Source: an uncultured Collinsella sp.
GTDB lineage: Bacteria > Actinomycetota > Coriobacteriia > Coriobacteriales > Coriobacteriaceae
NCBI GenBank assembly: GCA_900547655.1
Contig: URHQ01000052.1
Span: 1-14,896 of the forward strand
Direction of reading: 5' to 3'
DNA: 14,896 bases
In this document: piece after piece, positions 6,210-14,282 of the stretch
Layout of the letters: each line of letters opens with the position of its first letter
How positions within the stretch are numbered: position 1 is the stretch's first letter
Program-made: the position numbers and the translations under genes
Notes under the pieces: generated by a model
Database searches by the model: none
Told to the model about the DNA's origin: nothing
Seen by the model: the letters and a program-made list of their open reading frames with translations, nothing else

Positions 6210-7670
6210 ATGTACAAGCGCACTAAGATTGTATGCACCATGGGTCCCGCCTGCGATAGCGACGAGACCATCCGTGAGATGATCAAGGCGGGCATGAACG
6301 TCGCCCGTTTTAACTTCTCGCACGGATCCTACGACGAGCACCACGGTCGCATCGAGCGCGTCCGTCGTATTTCCAAGGAGCTCGGTCTGCCCGTCGGCAT
6401 CCTGCTCGACACCAAGGGCCCCGAGGTCCGCACCGGCCTACTGGTCGATGGCAAGAAGGTTGCCGTCAAGACCGGCGATAAGATCGTCGTCACCGCTCAG
6501 CCCACGTCCGAGGATTTCCACGGCACCGCTGAGCACATCTCCCTCGACTACCTGGCTCTGCCCTCCGAGGTCGAGAAGGGCTCCCTCATCCTGATCGATG
6601 ACGGTCTGGTTGCCCTCGAGGTCGAGTCCGTCGACGGCCAGGACATGACCTGCGTCGTTAAGAACGACGGCCTGATCGGCGAGCGCAAGGGCGTCAACAT
6701 GCCCAACGTCAACATCTCGCTGCCCGCTATCACCGAGCGCGATCGTCAGGACATCCTCTTTGGCCTGACCGAGAACATCGACTACATCGCCGCTTCCTTC
6801 ATCCGTGACGGCGAGTCCGTCCGCGGCATTCGCAAGCTTTGCCGCGAGAACGGTGGCGAGCACGTGACAATCTTCCCGAAGATCGAGTGCGCCCTGGGCG
6901 TCGAGAACTTCGACGAGATCCTCGAGGCTTCCGACGGCATCATGGTCGCCCGTGGCGACCTGGGCATCGAGATCAAGCCCGAGCTCGTTCCGCACATCCA
7001 AAAGGAGATCATCGCTAAGTGCAACGCGGCCTACAAGCCCGTTATCACCGCTACGCAGATGCTCGACTCCATGCAGCAGAACCCGCGCCCGACGCGCGCC
7101 GAGGTTGCCGACGTTGCTAACGCCATTTACGACGGCACCGACGCCGTTATGCTCTCTGGCGAGTCCGCTGCCGGTAAGTACCCGGTCGAGGCCGTCAAGA
7201 TGCAGGCCAGCATTGCTCTCGAGACCGAGAAGTACCTCCCGGCTCACGCTCCACTCGAGGTTCCGGCTGACGCTCACGGCACCCGCGTCGTCAACAACGT
7301 TGTGGGTATGTCCGCTGTGAACATGGCCACCACCGTTGGCGCCAAGTGCATCACCGTGCCGACGACCACTGGTCGTACTGCCCGCCTGATCTCGCACTTC
7401 CGTCCCAACATGCCGATCTGCGCGTTCTCCCGCCACGAGTGGGCCGTCCAGCAGATGATCATGTACTGGGGCGTCATCCCGCACCAGGCAGAGATTACCC
7501 AGGGCACCGTCAACGGCACGATCGTCAAGGCGATCGAGACCGCTAAGGAGCTCGGCTACGTCAAGACTGGCGATTTGACCGTCGCTACCGCCGGCGATCC
7601 CCGCATGAGCGTCCAGCTCGAGGACAAGGTCTCCTCGACCAACGTCGCTTACGTCGCTCAGGTACGCTAA
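6210..7670 (+). CDS. pyk: Pyruvate kinase
   Basis: 486 residues, full length without the extra C-terminal PEP-utiliser-like domain found in some Firmicutes. It catalyses the last step of glycolysis, phosphoenolpyruvate plus ADP to pyruvate plus ATP, in the cytoplasm. The N-terminus TKIVCTMGPA is typical. NFSHG (35-39) belongs to the nucleotide/phosphate site. The signature around IFPKIECALG has catalytic Lys224 and metal-ligand Glu226, followed by ARGDLG (247-252). TATQMLDSM and the MLSGESAAGKYP segment follow. Glu72 in TKGPEVRTG corresponds to rabbit Glu117, the residue that marks K+-dependent pyruvate kinases, so potassium dependence is predicted. The start is ATG 6210-6212 with GGAGG 5 bases upstream (6200-6204). 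The gene stands alone, with a strong terminator immediately downstream. Confidence 0.98.
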   Translation: MYKRTKIVCTMGPACDSDETIREMIKAGMNVARFNFSHGSYDEHHGRIERVRRISKELGLPVGILLDTKGPEVRTGLLVDGKKVAVKTGDKIVVTAQPTSEDFHGTAEHISLDYLALPSEVEKGSLILIDDGLVALEVESVDGQDMTCVVKNDGLIGERKGVNMPNVNISLPAITERDRQDILFGLTENIDYIAASFIRDGESVRGIRKLCRENGGEHVTIFPKIECALGVENFDEILEASDGIMVARGDLGIEIKPELVPHIQKEIIAKCNAAYKPVITATQMLDSMQQNPRPTRAEVADVANAIYDGTDAVMLSGESAAGKYPVEAVKMQASIALETEKYLPAHAPLEVPADAHGTRVVNNVVGMSAVNMATTVGAKCITVPTTTGRTARLISHFRPNMPICAFSRHEWAVQQMIMYWGVIPHQAEITQGTVNGTIVKAIETAKELGYVKTGDLTVATAGDPRMSVQLEDKVSSTNVAYVAQVR

Positions 7671-7698
7671 ATCGTACTTGCAAGCAGATTTGCATTGC

Positions 7699-7735
7699 AA
7701 AGGGCCCGGAAGGCATTGCCTTCCGGGCCCTTTTT
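7699..7735 (+). terminator. Intrinsic terminator of pyk
   Basis: A perfect 16-bp stem (7699-7714 with 7718-7733) with a 3-base loop ends in five T (7731-7735). It lies about 30 bases after the pyk stop. The stem starts with AAA on the other side, so weak action on the minus strand is possible. Confidence 0.95.
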
Positions 7736-7739
7736 AAAG

Positions 7740-7877
7740 ACCTTCTTCATATGCCGCTTCATCGATTTGCGTTCAATCGCAAGCCTCTCCGATGCCGAGC
7801 GCACCACCGAAGACGCCCTGCGACGGGAGCTGTTGGTCAATTGGGATGAGCTGTTCACCGTCAAGCCGGCCGGCTAG
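7740..7877 (+). pseudogene. Possible C-terminal coding remnant downstream of pyk
   Basis: The plus frame ending at TAG 7875-7877 translates to about 45 residues that look protein-like: DLRSIASLSDAERTTEDAL and then a tail, RRELLVNWDELFTVKPAG. Third codon positions are strongly GC-rich, as in the real genes here. There is no plausible start: the only upstream start codons in frame are TTG inside the pyk terminator or TTG 7765-7767 without an SD. It ends 3' to 3' with the next minus-strand gene, overlapping by 2-4 bases. It may be the tail of a deleted gene or a chance frame. I do not recognise a family. Confidence 0.25.
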
Positions 7878-8722
7878 CAGCTAGCGATCAGGGGGGCTGC
7901 GGGGACGTCAGAAGCAGCAACGCGAGCCGCAAATCCCGCCTCGGTCAGCTCGATGACCTCGGTAAACGTCGCATCGAAAAACTCCTCGGTTAGCAAGCGA
8001 TACGGCGGATGATCGGGCTCACCGGGGTTTTCGCGTACAATCTCGTGCATAACGCCAATGGTCTTGAGCACATACTCCTTATGGATGGGATACTGACCAA
8101 AACGGGTCGCCGCAGTATACAGGCGATCGGTCGCGCGCGGAATCGAAACGATGCCGAGTGTCTTGCCAAACCAGTCGAAATCGCCCTGCTTTTTAATGCG
8201 GAACTCCTCACACGGCTTGCCGCCGTGCGCCTCCAGATACTGGTTCACACGCGTGTTCCATACCGTGTCGGCCACCAGATGCGACCAGACGCCCAGCGTT
8301 AAATCGAGCAGCGACTGCGCCACATCTTCGGACGCAAGCGAGAACTCACAGGCGCCGGGACCGGCAACCGGCTCGGCATCCTTGTAGCGCTGGGGATAGT
8401 GCACGCGGTTCAGTCGCTCGCGTTCCTCGATAATCGAGGTTGCCGCGGCCGGCGCACCGGTGGGCGAACCTTTAAGCAATGGTGCCACATAGGTATCCCA
8501 GAACTCATGTTCACGAGGCTTAGGGATGGGCTCAGGCTTGGCAAAGTGCGTGATGCGGTACGGGATGGGGTCGGCGATGCCAGGGACCATATAGCCCACG
8601 AAGATATCCGGAACCACGCAGCCAAACAAAAAGGCATTGCGGTCGCGCACGCTATCGGCAAGCGCACTGGTGCGCTCCAGCAAACACTCCGTCTGAGCGA
8701 TATGAATGTTCCAGCTTGGCAT
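7874..8722 (-). CDS. Zinc-dependent phospholipase C-like protein
   Basis: 282 residues. It resembles the zinc-dependent phospholipase C/S1-P1 nuclease-like family often annotated as hypothetical in Gram-positives. Such proteins start MPSW-x2-H and carry zinc ligands along helices. Visible candidates are H7 (NIHIAQ), D39 in VVPDI, H59 (ITHF) and the pair H148/D152 in WSHLVADTVWN. There is no signal peptide, so a cytoplasmic location is likely, and the true substrate is unknown. I chose ATG 8720-8722 because the family begins MPSW and GGGGG (SD-like with one wobble) lies 5 bases upstream. ATG 8732-8734 is the alternative and adds MGVA. An extended -10 promoter lies just upstream (8749-8757), so this gene is probably transcribed separately from the metal-transport operon. 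Family placement is moderately sure; function is not. Confidence 0.75.
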   Translation of the reverse strand: MPSWNIHIAQTECLLERTSALADSVRDRNAFLFGCVVPDIFVGYMVPGIADPIPYRITHFAKPEPIPKPREHEFWDTYVAPLLKGSPTGAPAAATSIIEERERLNRVHYPQRYKDAEPVAGPGACEFSLASEDVAQSLLDLTLGVWSHLVADTVWNTRVNQYLEAHGGKPCEEFRIKKQGDFDWFGKTLGIVSIPRATDRLYTAATRFGQYPIHKEYVLKTIGVMHEIVRENPGEPDHPPYRLLTEEFFDATFTEVIELTEAGFAARVAASDVPAAPLIASC

Positions 8723-8748
8723 AGCCACCCCCATAAAAAACCTGGATA

Positions 8749-8757
8749 ACTATACCA
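8749..8757 (-). promoter_or_regulatory. Extended -10 promoter of the phospholipase C-like gene
   Basis: The minus strand reads TGGTATAGT, an extended -10 (TGN plus TATAGT, one mismatch to TATAAT). Transcription would start near 8742, leaving about 20 bases before ATG 8722 and only about 8 before ATG 8734. That supports the inner start. No clear -35 is seen, as is allowed for extended -10 promoters. Confidence 0.45.
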
Positions 8758-8764
8758 TCACGGC

Positions 8765-8782
8765 AAAGCCGCGCGGGCGGCT
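8765..8782 (-). terminator. Weak terminator-like hairpin after cbiO
   Basis: On the minus strand AGCCGC (8782-8777) pairs with GCGGCT (8772-8767) around a 4-base loop, followed by only TT (8766-8765) before G. It starts 20 bases after the cbiO stop. The position fits the end of the operon, but the short T-run makes efficient termination doubtful. Confidence 0.4.
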
Positions 8783-8802
8783 ACGCACGCTCTACGCAGC
8801 AA

Positions 8803-9573
8803 CTAGTTCGTAGCACCGCTTTCGGTTCCATACGACGGCGAAGGCGCCTCGACCACATGGTGATATCGATCGATATAGATTGCACGGGCACCCAAGCGTC
8901 GCACCAAATCCTGGTGATGTGTGCTCATCAAGACCGTCTTACCCGCCGCGACGTAGGCCAGCAAGAAGTTGACCACGATGTCGCATGAATCCTCATCGAG
9001 CCCATTGGTAGGCTCGTCGAGGACCAAGATATCCGGGTTCATCGACACCACCGCAGCGAGCGCAACGCGCTTCTTTTGCCCGCCCGAGAGCTGATAGGGA
9101 GAGGCGTCGGCAAGGTCGGCAACCTGGAACAGCTCCATGGCATCGCGCACGCGGCGCTCGAGCTCGTCTGCCGGCAGCCCCATCTGCGCGGGACCAAAAG
9201 CAACTTCCTCGCCCACCGTAGCGCAGAACAGCTGGGCGTCGGCATTCTGGAATACAAAGCCCACGCGCTGATGAAAACGCTGAGCGGCCGCGGAATCCTT
9301 TAGAAACGCCGCATCGATCACGTGCCCGTCAAACAGGTATGCCCCTGCATCCGCGAGTTCAAGGCCGTTAATAAGGCGCATAATCGTCGTCTTACCGCAG
9401 CCGTTGGGACCGAGCAGGGCAACGAGCTCCCCACGATCGACCTGCAGCGACACGTCGTCGACAACCGTATGCCCCACATAGGAAAACACCACATCGCGCA
9501 GCTCGATGAGCGGCGCGACCTCGGCGCCGCCCGCACCGTTCGTGCCCGCCGCACTATTCATATCGATCGTCAA
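8803..9573 (-). CDS. cbiO: ECF transporter ATP-binding protein (CbiO/NikO)
   Basis: 256 residues. It is the ATPase subunit that powers nickel/cobalt uptake, bound to CbiQ on the inner face of the membrane. Motifs in order are Walker A GPNGCGKT (55-62), Q-loop FQNADAQLF with Gln109, signature LSGGQ (162-166), Walker B ILVLDE (182-187) with catalytic Glu187, and switch His219 in STHH. The FQNPD/FQNAD-type Q-loop is usual for ECF ATPases. I chose TTG 9571-9573, which has GGGAAGGG about 7 bases upstream. The internal ATG 9559-9561 (MNSAAG) has no SD. The first ~20 residues are a Gly/Ala-rich tail outside the ABC domain. It follows cbiQ after 44 bases and is the last gene of the operon. Only one ATPase is present, so it should act as a homodimer, as in Cbi/Nik systems. 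Confidence 0.93.
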   Translation of the reverse strand: MTIDMNSAAGTNGAGGAEVAPLIELRDVVFSYVGHTVVDDVSLQVDRGELVALLGPNGCGKTTIMRLINGLELADAGAYLFDGHVIDAAFLKDSAAAQRFHQRVGFVFQNADAQLFCATVGEEVAFGPAQMGLPADELERRVRDAMELFQVADLADASPYQLSGGQKKRVALAAVVSMNPDILVLDEPTNGLDEDSCDIVVNFLLAYVAAGKTVLMSTHHQDLVRRLGARAIYIDRYHHVVEAPSPSYGTESGATN

Positions 9574-9617
9574 AACGTCGCCCTTCCCTACTCACATCGA
9601 CGGCTAGACCGCCCGCG

Positions 9618-10460
9618 CTACAGTACCGCACACAACACGGCGAGCAACGCCACGCCGGCCGCATAGACCGCATCGCGCCAGCCAAAGCCGCTCCGCGCGG
9701 GCGCCGGATACGCACCGGCAAAGCCGCGGCAAAGCATAGCCTCGTCCATCGCGCGGCTGCATTCCATCGCCTTGATAAACGTCATGCCCATGATACCCGC
9801 CAGCGAGTCAGTGCGCGAAAAACCCGCAGGCGCACGACCCACGCTGCGCAGCATGACCGATTCGCACAGATCATGCGCCGTGCGACCCAGCACCTCGATG
9901 TGCTTGAGCGCCATATCAAACGTAAAGATAACTTCGTCGGGTAGATGCAGCATCTTGAGCGCCGCCGACATGCGGCTCCACGTGAGGGTCCACGAAACGC
10001 CCAGCACCAGCGACACATTAATAAACGTCTTGAGCGCGATCTTGAGCATGGCACCCGTGGCAGACGCGCCCAGCAGCAGGGCAGGCAGCGCCAGTACCAC
10101 CGCGAGCCCCGTGGCGCCGAGCGCCGGTACAAAGGTCGCGCGCAGCCCGCGTGCGGGGCGCACCGCGACCAGCACCAACGCGATCGCCGCCATCAACATC
10201 AGATACAGCGGGCTTTGCGTCAGACACACGCACAGGACGCAAACGAACATCCCCACCAGGCGCACCGGAGCCGAAACGCAAGAAAGGGCGCGGTCGACCA
10301 TCGACCCGCCCTCGTGCGCGCCTCCGCCCAGGCGAACCCGCTCAAGCAGGCTCGCCAGGTGCAGGACGTTCTTTTGCATCACACGATGCCGAGCCCCCGC
10401 GGGCTCGTATCGCTGCTCGACCGCAAGCCAGCTAGGCAGCTCGGCTATTGCCATGAGCAC
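9618..10460 (-). CDS. cbiQ: ECF transporter transmembrane T component (CbiQ/NikQ)
   Basis: 280 residues. It is the membrane coupling subunit linking ATP hydrolysis by CbiO to the metal-binding component. A ~58-residue cytoplasmic N-terminus precedes hydrophobic helices around 63-80, 84-101, 110-132 and 140-160, with a last helix at 262-280. The cytoplasmic coupling region holds the two Arg motifs of EcfT proteins, MLRSVG (203-208) and AMLCRGF (241-247, the usual ARG site). I chose GTG 10458-10460: AAGGA lies 5 bases upstream, whereas ATG 10452-10454 would be 11 bases away. The start lies inside the end of cbiM, giving a 29-base overlap and probable translational coupling. The N-terminus is longer than in many CbiQ proteins. 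The family is secure; nickel versus cobalt rests on the neighbouring cbiM and its operator. Confidence 0.9.
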   Translation of the reverse strand: MLMAIAELPSWLAVEQRYEPAGARHRVMQKNVLHLASLLERVRLGGGAHEGGSMVDRALSCVSAPVRLVGMFVCVLCVCLTQSPLYLMLMAAIALVLVAVRPARGLRATFVPALGATGLAVVLALPALLLGASATGAMLKIALKTFINVSLVLGVSWTLTWSRMSAALKMLHLPDEVIFTFDMALKHIEVLGRTAHDLCESVMLRSVGRAPAGFSRTDSLAGIMGMTFIKAMECSRAMDEAMLCRGFAGAYPAPARSGFGWRDAVYAAGVALLAVLCAVL

Positions 10461-11517
10461 CGCTTTCCTTGACCGTAAGCGAGATCAGGCGGAATGCGAT
10501 GGTGAGCACCGCCACGCCAATCACACCGGACAGGATATACATGGCAGCCTGGCCGGCAAAGTCAAAACCCTGCTCCTCGGAATAGGCCTGCAGGTAATCG
10601 CCCGTGGGCAGGGAATCGGCAAAGGTCGGGGTATCGAGACCGACCGAAGCCTGCAGGCTGTCGTCGCCAGCCTCCTGAACGGCGGTCGCGGCGCCCTCGG
10701 CGTCCCACTCACCCCAGGCGTCACCCGTGGCCAGCAGGCCCAGCGGCGTGGCCACGACAAGCACGGCAACCAAGATGAGCGTGGGGACCAGCGAGGTCTT
10801 CTTGGCGGTTGCGCCCTCGGCGTTCAGCATGCCGTCGGAAGCCTCGGGGCCAACGATAACGCTCGGCGCCGTCTTCTTAATGAAACCGTAGATGGCGGCC
10901 GTCGCTACGCCCTCGACTACGCCGGCAACCAGCATATGCGGGATCAACATGGCCGGAATAGCCACGGACAGCGGGAAGGGGCAGTACAGCGGCGCGCCCG
11001 AAGCGTTGGTGAAGAGCATCGGTTGAATGCCAAACTCGATCGCCGCACATAGGGCCGCCAGGCACAGGCCGACCCAACCGCTCACGATGGCAGAAACCGA
11101 GGTGCCCCAGCTCTTGTCGTGCAGACGGCTGTTGAGCGCACGGAACACGATAGCAGCGACGAACGGCAGCACAAAGGCCATGTTAAAGCAGTTGGCGCCA
11201 AAGGACAGAACGCCGCCGTCGCCAAACAGCAGCGCCTGCAGCGCGAGTGCAACCGAGACGGCAATGGCAGCAGCCTCGGGGCCCAGCAGCAGCGCGATGA
11301 GCGAGCCGCCAACAGCGTGACCAGTGGTGCCGCCAGGCAGCGGCACGTTGAACATCATGAGCAAAAAGGAGAATGCGGCGCAAATGCCCAGGAACGCCAT
11401 GTGCTCGCGATCGAGCGTGGCGCGCACCTTCTTGATGCAGTGGACCCAAACGGGCACCATCGCCACCGCCATGACGGCATCGGTTTGCGGGGATAGATAG
11501 TTATCTGGAATGTGCAT
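10432..11517 (-). CDS. cbiM: ECF nickel/cobalt-binding permease CbiM/NikM fused to an NikN-like domain
   Basis: 361 residues. It is the metal-capturing component. The N-terminus MHIPDNYLSP is the CbiM/NikM hallmark, in which the terminal amine, His2 and a second His bind the ion. His67 (TTGHAVGG) sits exactly at the NikM position. Residues 1-218 form the CbiM core. The rest is an NikN-like module: a helix at 243-262 ending in the conserved PLGLLATGDAWGEW (258-271), an extracytoplasmic loop (about 272-320) and a last helix at 323-345. This M-N fusion is known in nickel systems (NikMN). The start is ATG 11515-11517, with GGGAGG 5 bases upstream. It is the first gene of the operon, with promoter and NikR-like operator about 60-125 bases upstream. 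No cobalamin riboswitch features are seen, which together with the operator favours nickel. Confidence 0.93.
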   Translation of the reverse strand: MHIPDNYLSPQTDAVMAVAMVPVWVHCIKKVRATLDREHMAFLGICAAFSFLLMMFNVPLPGGTTGHAVGGSLIALLLGPEAAAIAVSVALALQALLFGDGGVLSFGANCFNMAFVLPFVAAIVFRALNSRLHDKSWGTSVSAIVSGWVGLCLAALCAAIEFGIQPMLFTNASGAPLYCPFPLSVAIPAMLIPHMLVAGVVEGVATAAIYGFIKKTAPSVIVGPEASDGMLNAEGATAKKTSLVPTLILVAVLVVATPLGLLATGDAWGEWDAEGAATAVQEAGDDSLQASVGLDTPTFADSLPTGDYLQAYSEEQGFDFAGQAAMYILSGVIGVAVLTIAFRLISLTVKESGAHGNSRAA

Positions 11518-11574
11518 GTACGCCTCCCGGTTATCGGCGCACGGAATTGCAACGCCGCTTAAATCACCTTGTCA

Positions 11575-11602
11575 GTGTTACGTATTGTCAGATTCGTAAC
11601 AC
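11575..11602. promoter_or_regulatory. NikR-like operator of the metal-uptake operon
   Basis: GTGTTACG (11575-11582) and CGTAACAC (11595-11602) form a perfect 8-base inverted repeat, written GTGTTAC-N14-GTAACAC. Half-sites are 20 bases apart, two helical turns. It covers roughly +5 to +32 of the predicted transcript, a classic repressor position. From memory, this resembles NikR sites reported outside the enterobacteria. No nikR gene is in the window. Confidence 0.65.
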
Positions 11603-11612
11603 GCCGCGGGCT

Positions 11613-11641
11613 ATCATAGCAAAACGGCGCACTGCCGACAA
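11613..11641 (-). promoter_or_regulatory. Promoter of the cbiM-cbiQ-cbiO operon
   Basis: The minus strand has -35 TTGTCG (11641-11636), a 17-base spacer and -10 TATGAT (11618-11613), with TGC immediately before it (extended -10). Transcription would start near 11606, directly before the NikR-like dyad. Spacing and position make this the best-supported promoter in the window. Confidence 0.7.
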
Positions 11642-11765
11642 AGCAGCACGCCGTTATGTAATGCGCGTGTCATATATGCAGGTTCAACGGCGCCTTTTCC
11701 GAACACCGCGGTCACGCAGGGCCCCACAGCAACTGCCGAGGGGTCCTGTGCTCCCAGCACAAATC

Positions 11766-14219
11766 CTAGCCGCGGACCTCGCCGTTTACGCCCTTGCACA
11801 CCTTGGTGACGATCTTCTGGTGCGCTTTTTCGACCTCTTCGCTGGTGAGCGTGTGGTCGTCGGAGCGATACGTAAGCGCAAAGGCCATGGATTTCTTGCC
11901 CTTGCCGATGCGGACCGGATCGCGGTAGACATCGAACAGGCACACGCCCTCGAGCAGCTTGCCGCCGGCACTCGTAATACGACGCTCAAGATCCTCGCAG
12001 GTCACAGTGTTGTCGACCACGATAGCAAGGTCGTGCTCAACGGCCGGGTACTGCGAGAACTCACGGTAGTTCTCCTGGTTGCGGGCGCCCTTGATCAGCT
12101 TGTCCAGGTCGAGCTCAAAGGCAACGACGACCTCGTCAATGCCCATAGCCTCGCGCGCCTCGGGGTGGATCTCGCCAACCCAGCCCAGCACGGTACCGCC
12201 CGAGAGCACCTCGGCAGCACGACCCGGCTGCAGGAAGGCATAGCTCTCGCCCTCGACGGGACGGAAGCGAACCTTCTCGATGCGCAGCTGGGCAAGCAGC
12301 TCCTCAACGATGCCCTTGCCAGAGAAGAAACGCAGCTTGCGGTACTTCATGTTCCAAGACTGCTCGCTCCACTGGCCCGAGAGCACGCCCGCCACGGACT
12401 TGGTCTCCTTGGGCAGGCTGGCGTTCTCGCGACCGTGGAACAGGCTGCCGACCTCGTACAGATGCACGTTGGGCGTGCCGTGGGCCTCGTTGTAGGCCAC
12501 AGACTGCAGCAGACCCGGCAGCAGCGAGCGGCGCATCTCGGTCTGCTCGGCCACCAGCGGGTTCATGAGAACCACGGGGCAGCCGCGGCCCTCGGTGGAC
12601 ATGCCAATCTTCTCCAGGTCGCCCGGGGCGGCAAAGCCAAAGGTCGTGGTCTCGTTGAGGCCACAGGCGCGCAGGATCTCGCCGACCTTGCGGGTAAGCT
12701 TCTGCTCGCGCGTCAGACCGCCGATGTGGTTCTTGGCAGCCGGAATGGTCGCCGTGACGCGACCCATGCCCCATAGGCGCAGGACCTCCTCGATCAGGTC
12801 GATCTCACGCGGCAGGTCGGGACGGAAGCTCGGCGGCGTGACCATAAAGTCCTCGCCGTCGCACTCGACGGTGCAGCCCAGGCGGGTGAGCGAACGCTCG
12901 ATAAAGTCGGGCTCGATGTCGGCGCCGCAGATGGCGCGCACGCGGGCCAGGCGCAGCTTGATGCTGTCGATGGTTTTGGGCGCGGGGAACACGTCCACAT
13001 AGCCGGGGGCGACCTCGCCGCCGGCGATCTCCTCGATAAGCGCGCACGTCACATTGGCGACGTCCACGCAGCCGGTCTCGTCGACCTGGCGCTCAAAGCG
13101 GATGGAGGCGTCGGAGATCAGCGACAGGTCACGGCTGGTGTGCGAGGTGCGGCCGGCGTTGAAGCAGGCGCTCTCGACCATCACATCGACGGTATCGTCC
13201 TCGATCTCGGAATCCATGCCGCCCATAACGCCGGCCAGCGCCACGGGACGCTCGCCGTCGGTGATGAGGCCCATGCCGGCGTCGAGCACACGCTCCTCGC
13301 CATCGAGCGTCGTGAACTTCTCGTCCTGCTGGGCGGCGCGAACCGCCACGCGGCGTCTGCCATCGCGCTCGGCAAAGGTGTCGAGGTCAAAGGCGTGCAG
13401 CGGCTGGCCGGTAAGCATCATCACGTAGTTGGTGATATCGACGATGTTGTTGTGCGGGCGCACGCCCAGGGCGTTGAGGCGCTTGACCATCCAGTCGGGC
13501 GACGGACCGACCTTCACGTTGCGCACGATGCGGGCAACGTAGCGGTCACACAGGCCCTCGTCGGCAATCTCGACGGAAAGCTCGTCGTCGGTCGCGCGGC
13601 CGGTCTCGGCCTTGATGGCGGGCAGCTCAACGTGGAAATCGCGGTCGAAGATGGCGCCGGTCTCGCGGGCCATGCCGATCATGGACAGGCAGTCGGGACG
13701 ATTGGGCGTGATCTCGCAGTCGAGCACGGTGTCGCTCGAGCCCACGTACTCGGCAAACGGCATGCCGCAGGGCGTGTCCTCGGGCAGGATCATAATGCCG
13801 GAGTGGTCGCCGCCCAGGCCGAGCTCGCGCGCGGAGCAGTTCATGCCCATGGACACGACGCCGCGAAGCTTGCTCTTCTTGATCTTGACGTCGCCGGGCA
13901 GGACAGCGCCGATCATGGCCGTGACGATGTGGTCGCCGGCCTCGAAGTTCTGCGCGCCGCAGACGATCTGCAGCGGAGCGGGATTGCCGTCGGCGTCGAG
14001 GTTCTTGTCACCCACGTCGACCGAGCACACATGCATGTGGTCGCTATCGGGGTGCGGGGTCTTGGTGAGCACCTTGGCGGTCACCACGTGGTCGAAGGAC
14101 TCGCCCACGGTGTCGATCACCTCGACCTCGGTGCCGGTACGGATATATTCGTCCGAAAGGGTCTTGGGATCCTCCGGAATATCGATCATGGTCTTGAGCC
14201 AGTCGTAAGAAACGCGCAT
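11766..14219 (-). CDS. pheT: Phenylalanine-tRNA ligase beta subunit
   Basis: 817 residues, the usual length. With PheS it forms the cytoplasmic alpha2-beta2 enzyme that charges tRNA-Phe. The N-terminus MRVSYDWLKTMIDIP is typical. An OB-fold tRNA-binding domain spans about 39-150 (HPDSDHMHVCSVDVG, then LRGVVSMGMNCSARELGL). The B3/B4 editing domain lies at roughly 205-385, with GVMGGMDSEI and GRTSHTSRD. The B5 domain follows at about 400-475, then the catalytic-like core. A C-terminal FDX-ACB anticodon-binding domain covers about 725-817 (FSQYPAVEHDLAIVVD, then GKGKKSMAFALTYRS). The start is ATG 14217-14219 with AAAGGAG 9 bases upstream. It lies 63 bases behind pheS in the same direction, a normal pheST operon. 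No T-run terminator is visible between its stop and the nickel operon. Confidence 0.98.
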   Translation of the reverse strand: MRVSYDWLKTMIDIPEDPKTLSDEYIRTGTEVEVIDTVGESFDHVVTAKVLTKTPHPDSDHMHVCSVDVGDKNLDADGNPAPLQIVCGAQNFEAGDHIVTAMIGAVLPGDVKIKKSKLRGVVSMGMNCSARELGLGGDHSGIMILPEDTPCGMPFAEYVGSSDTVLDCEITPNRPDCLSMIGMARETGAIFDRDFHVELPAIKAETGRATDDELSVEIADEGLCDRYVARIVRNVKVGPSPDWMVKRLNALGVRPHNNIVDITNYVMMLTGQPLHAFDLDTFAERDGRRRVAVRAAQQDEKFTTLDGEERVLDAGMGLITDGERPVALAGVMGGMDSEIEDDTVDVMVESACFNAGRTSHTSRDLSLISDASIRFERQVDETGCVDVANVTCALIEEIAGGEVAPGYVDVFPAPKTIDSIKLRLARVRAICGADIEPDFIERSLTRLGCTVECDGEDFMVTPPSFRPDLPREIDLIEEVLRLWGMGRVTATIPAAKNHIGGLTREQKLTRKVGEILRACGLNETTTFGFAAPGDLEKIGMSTEGRGCPVVLMNPLVAEQTEMRRSLLPGLLQSVAYNEAHGTPNVHLYEVGSLFHGRENASLPKETKSVAGVLSGQWSEQSWNMKYRKLRFFSGKGIVEELLAQLRIEKVRFRPVEGESYAFLQPGRAAEVLSGGTVLGWVGEIHPEAREAMGIDEVVVAFELDLDKLIKGARNQENYREFSQYPAVEHDLAIVVDNTVTCEDLERRITSAGGKLLEGVCLFDVYRDPVRIGKGKKSMAFALTYRSDDHTLTSEEVEKAHQKIVTKVCKGVNGEVRG

Positions 14220-14282
14220 CTAACTGGTCTCCTTTCATAAATGCGGCTTTGAGCCGGAAACTGCAACTAAGAAGAAAGCGTT

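Noticed and set aside
6438..7700. A 420-codon minus-strand frame opposite pyk
   Set aside because: Antisense shadow of pyruvate kinase. It would start beyond the pyk stop, in the terminator stem.
11518..11606. Cobalamin riboswitch upstream of cbiM
   Set aside because: The leader is only about 90 bases and I see no B12-box-like sequence; a NikR-like dyad is present instead.
11747..11761. Terminator after pheT
   Set aside because: TGTGCT-CCC-AGCACA can form a 6-bp hairpin just past the pheT stop, but on the minus strand GGACCCC follows, not a T-run. Read-through into the metal operon remains possible.
13140..14240. A 366-codon plus-strand frame opposite pheT
   Set aside because: Antisense shadow rich in His, Gly, Val and Asp; pheT is unambiguous.
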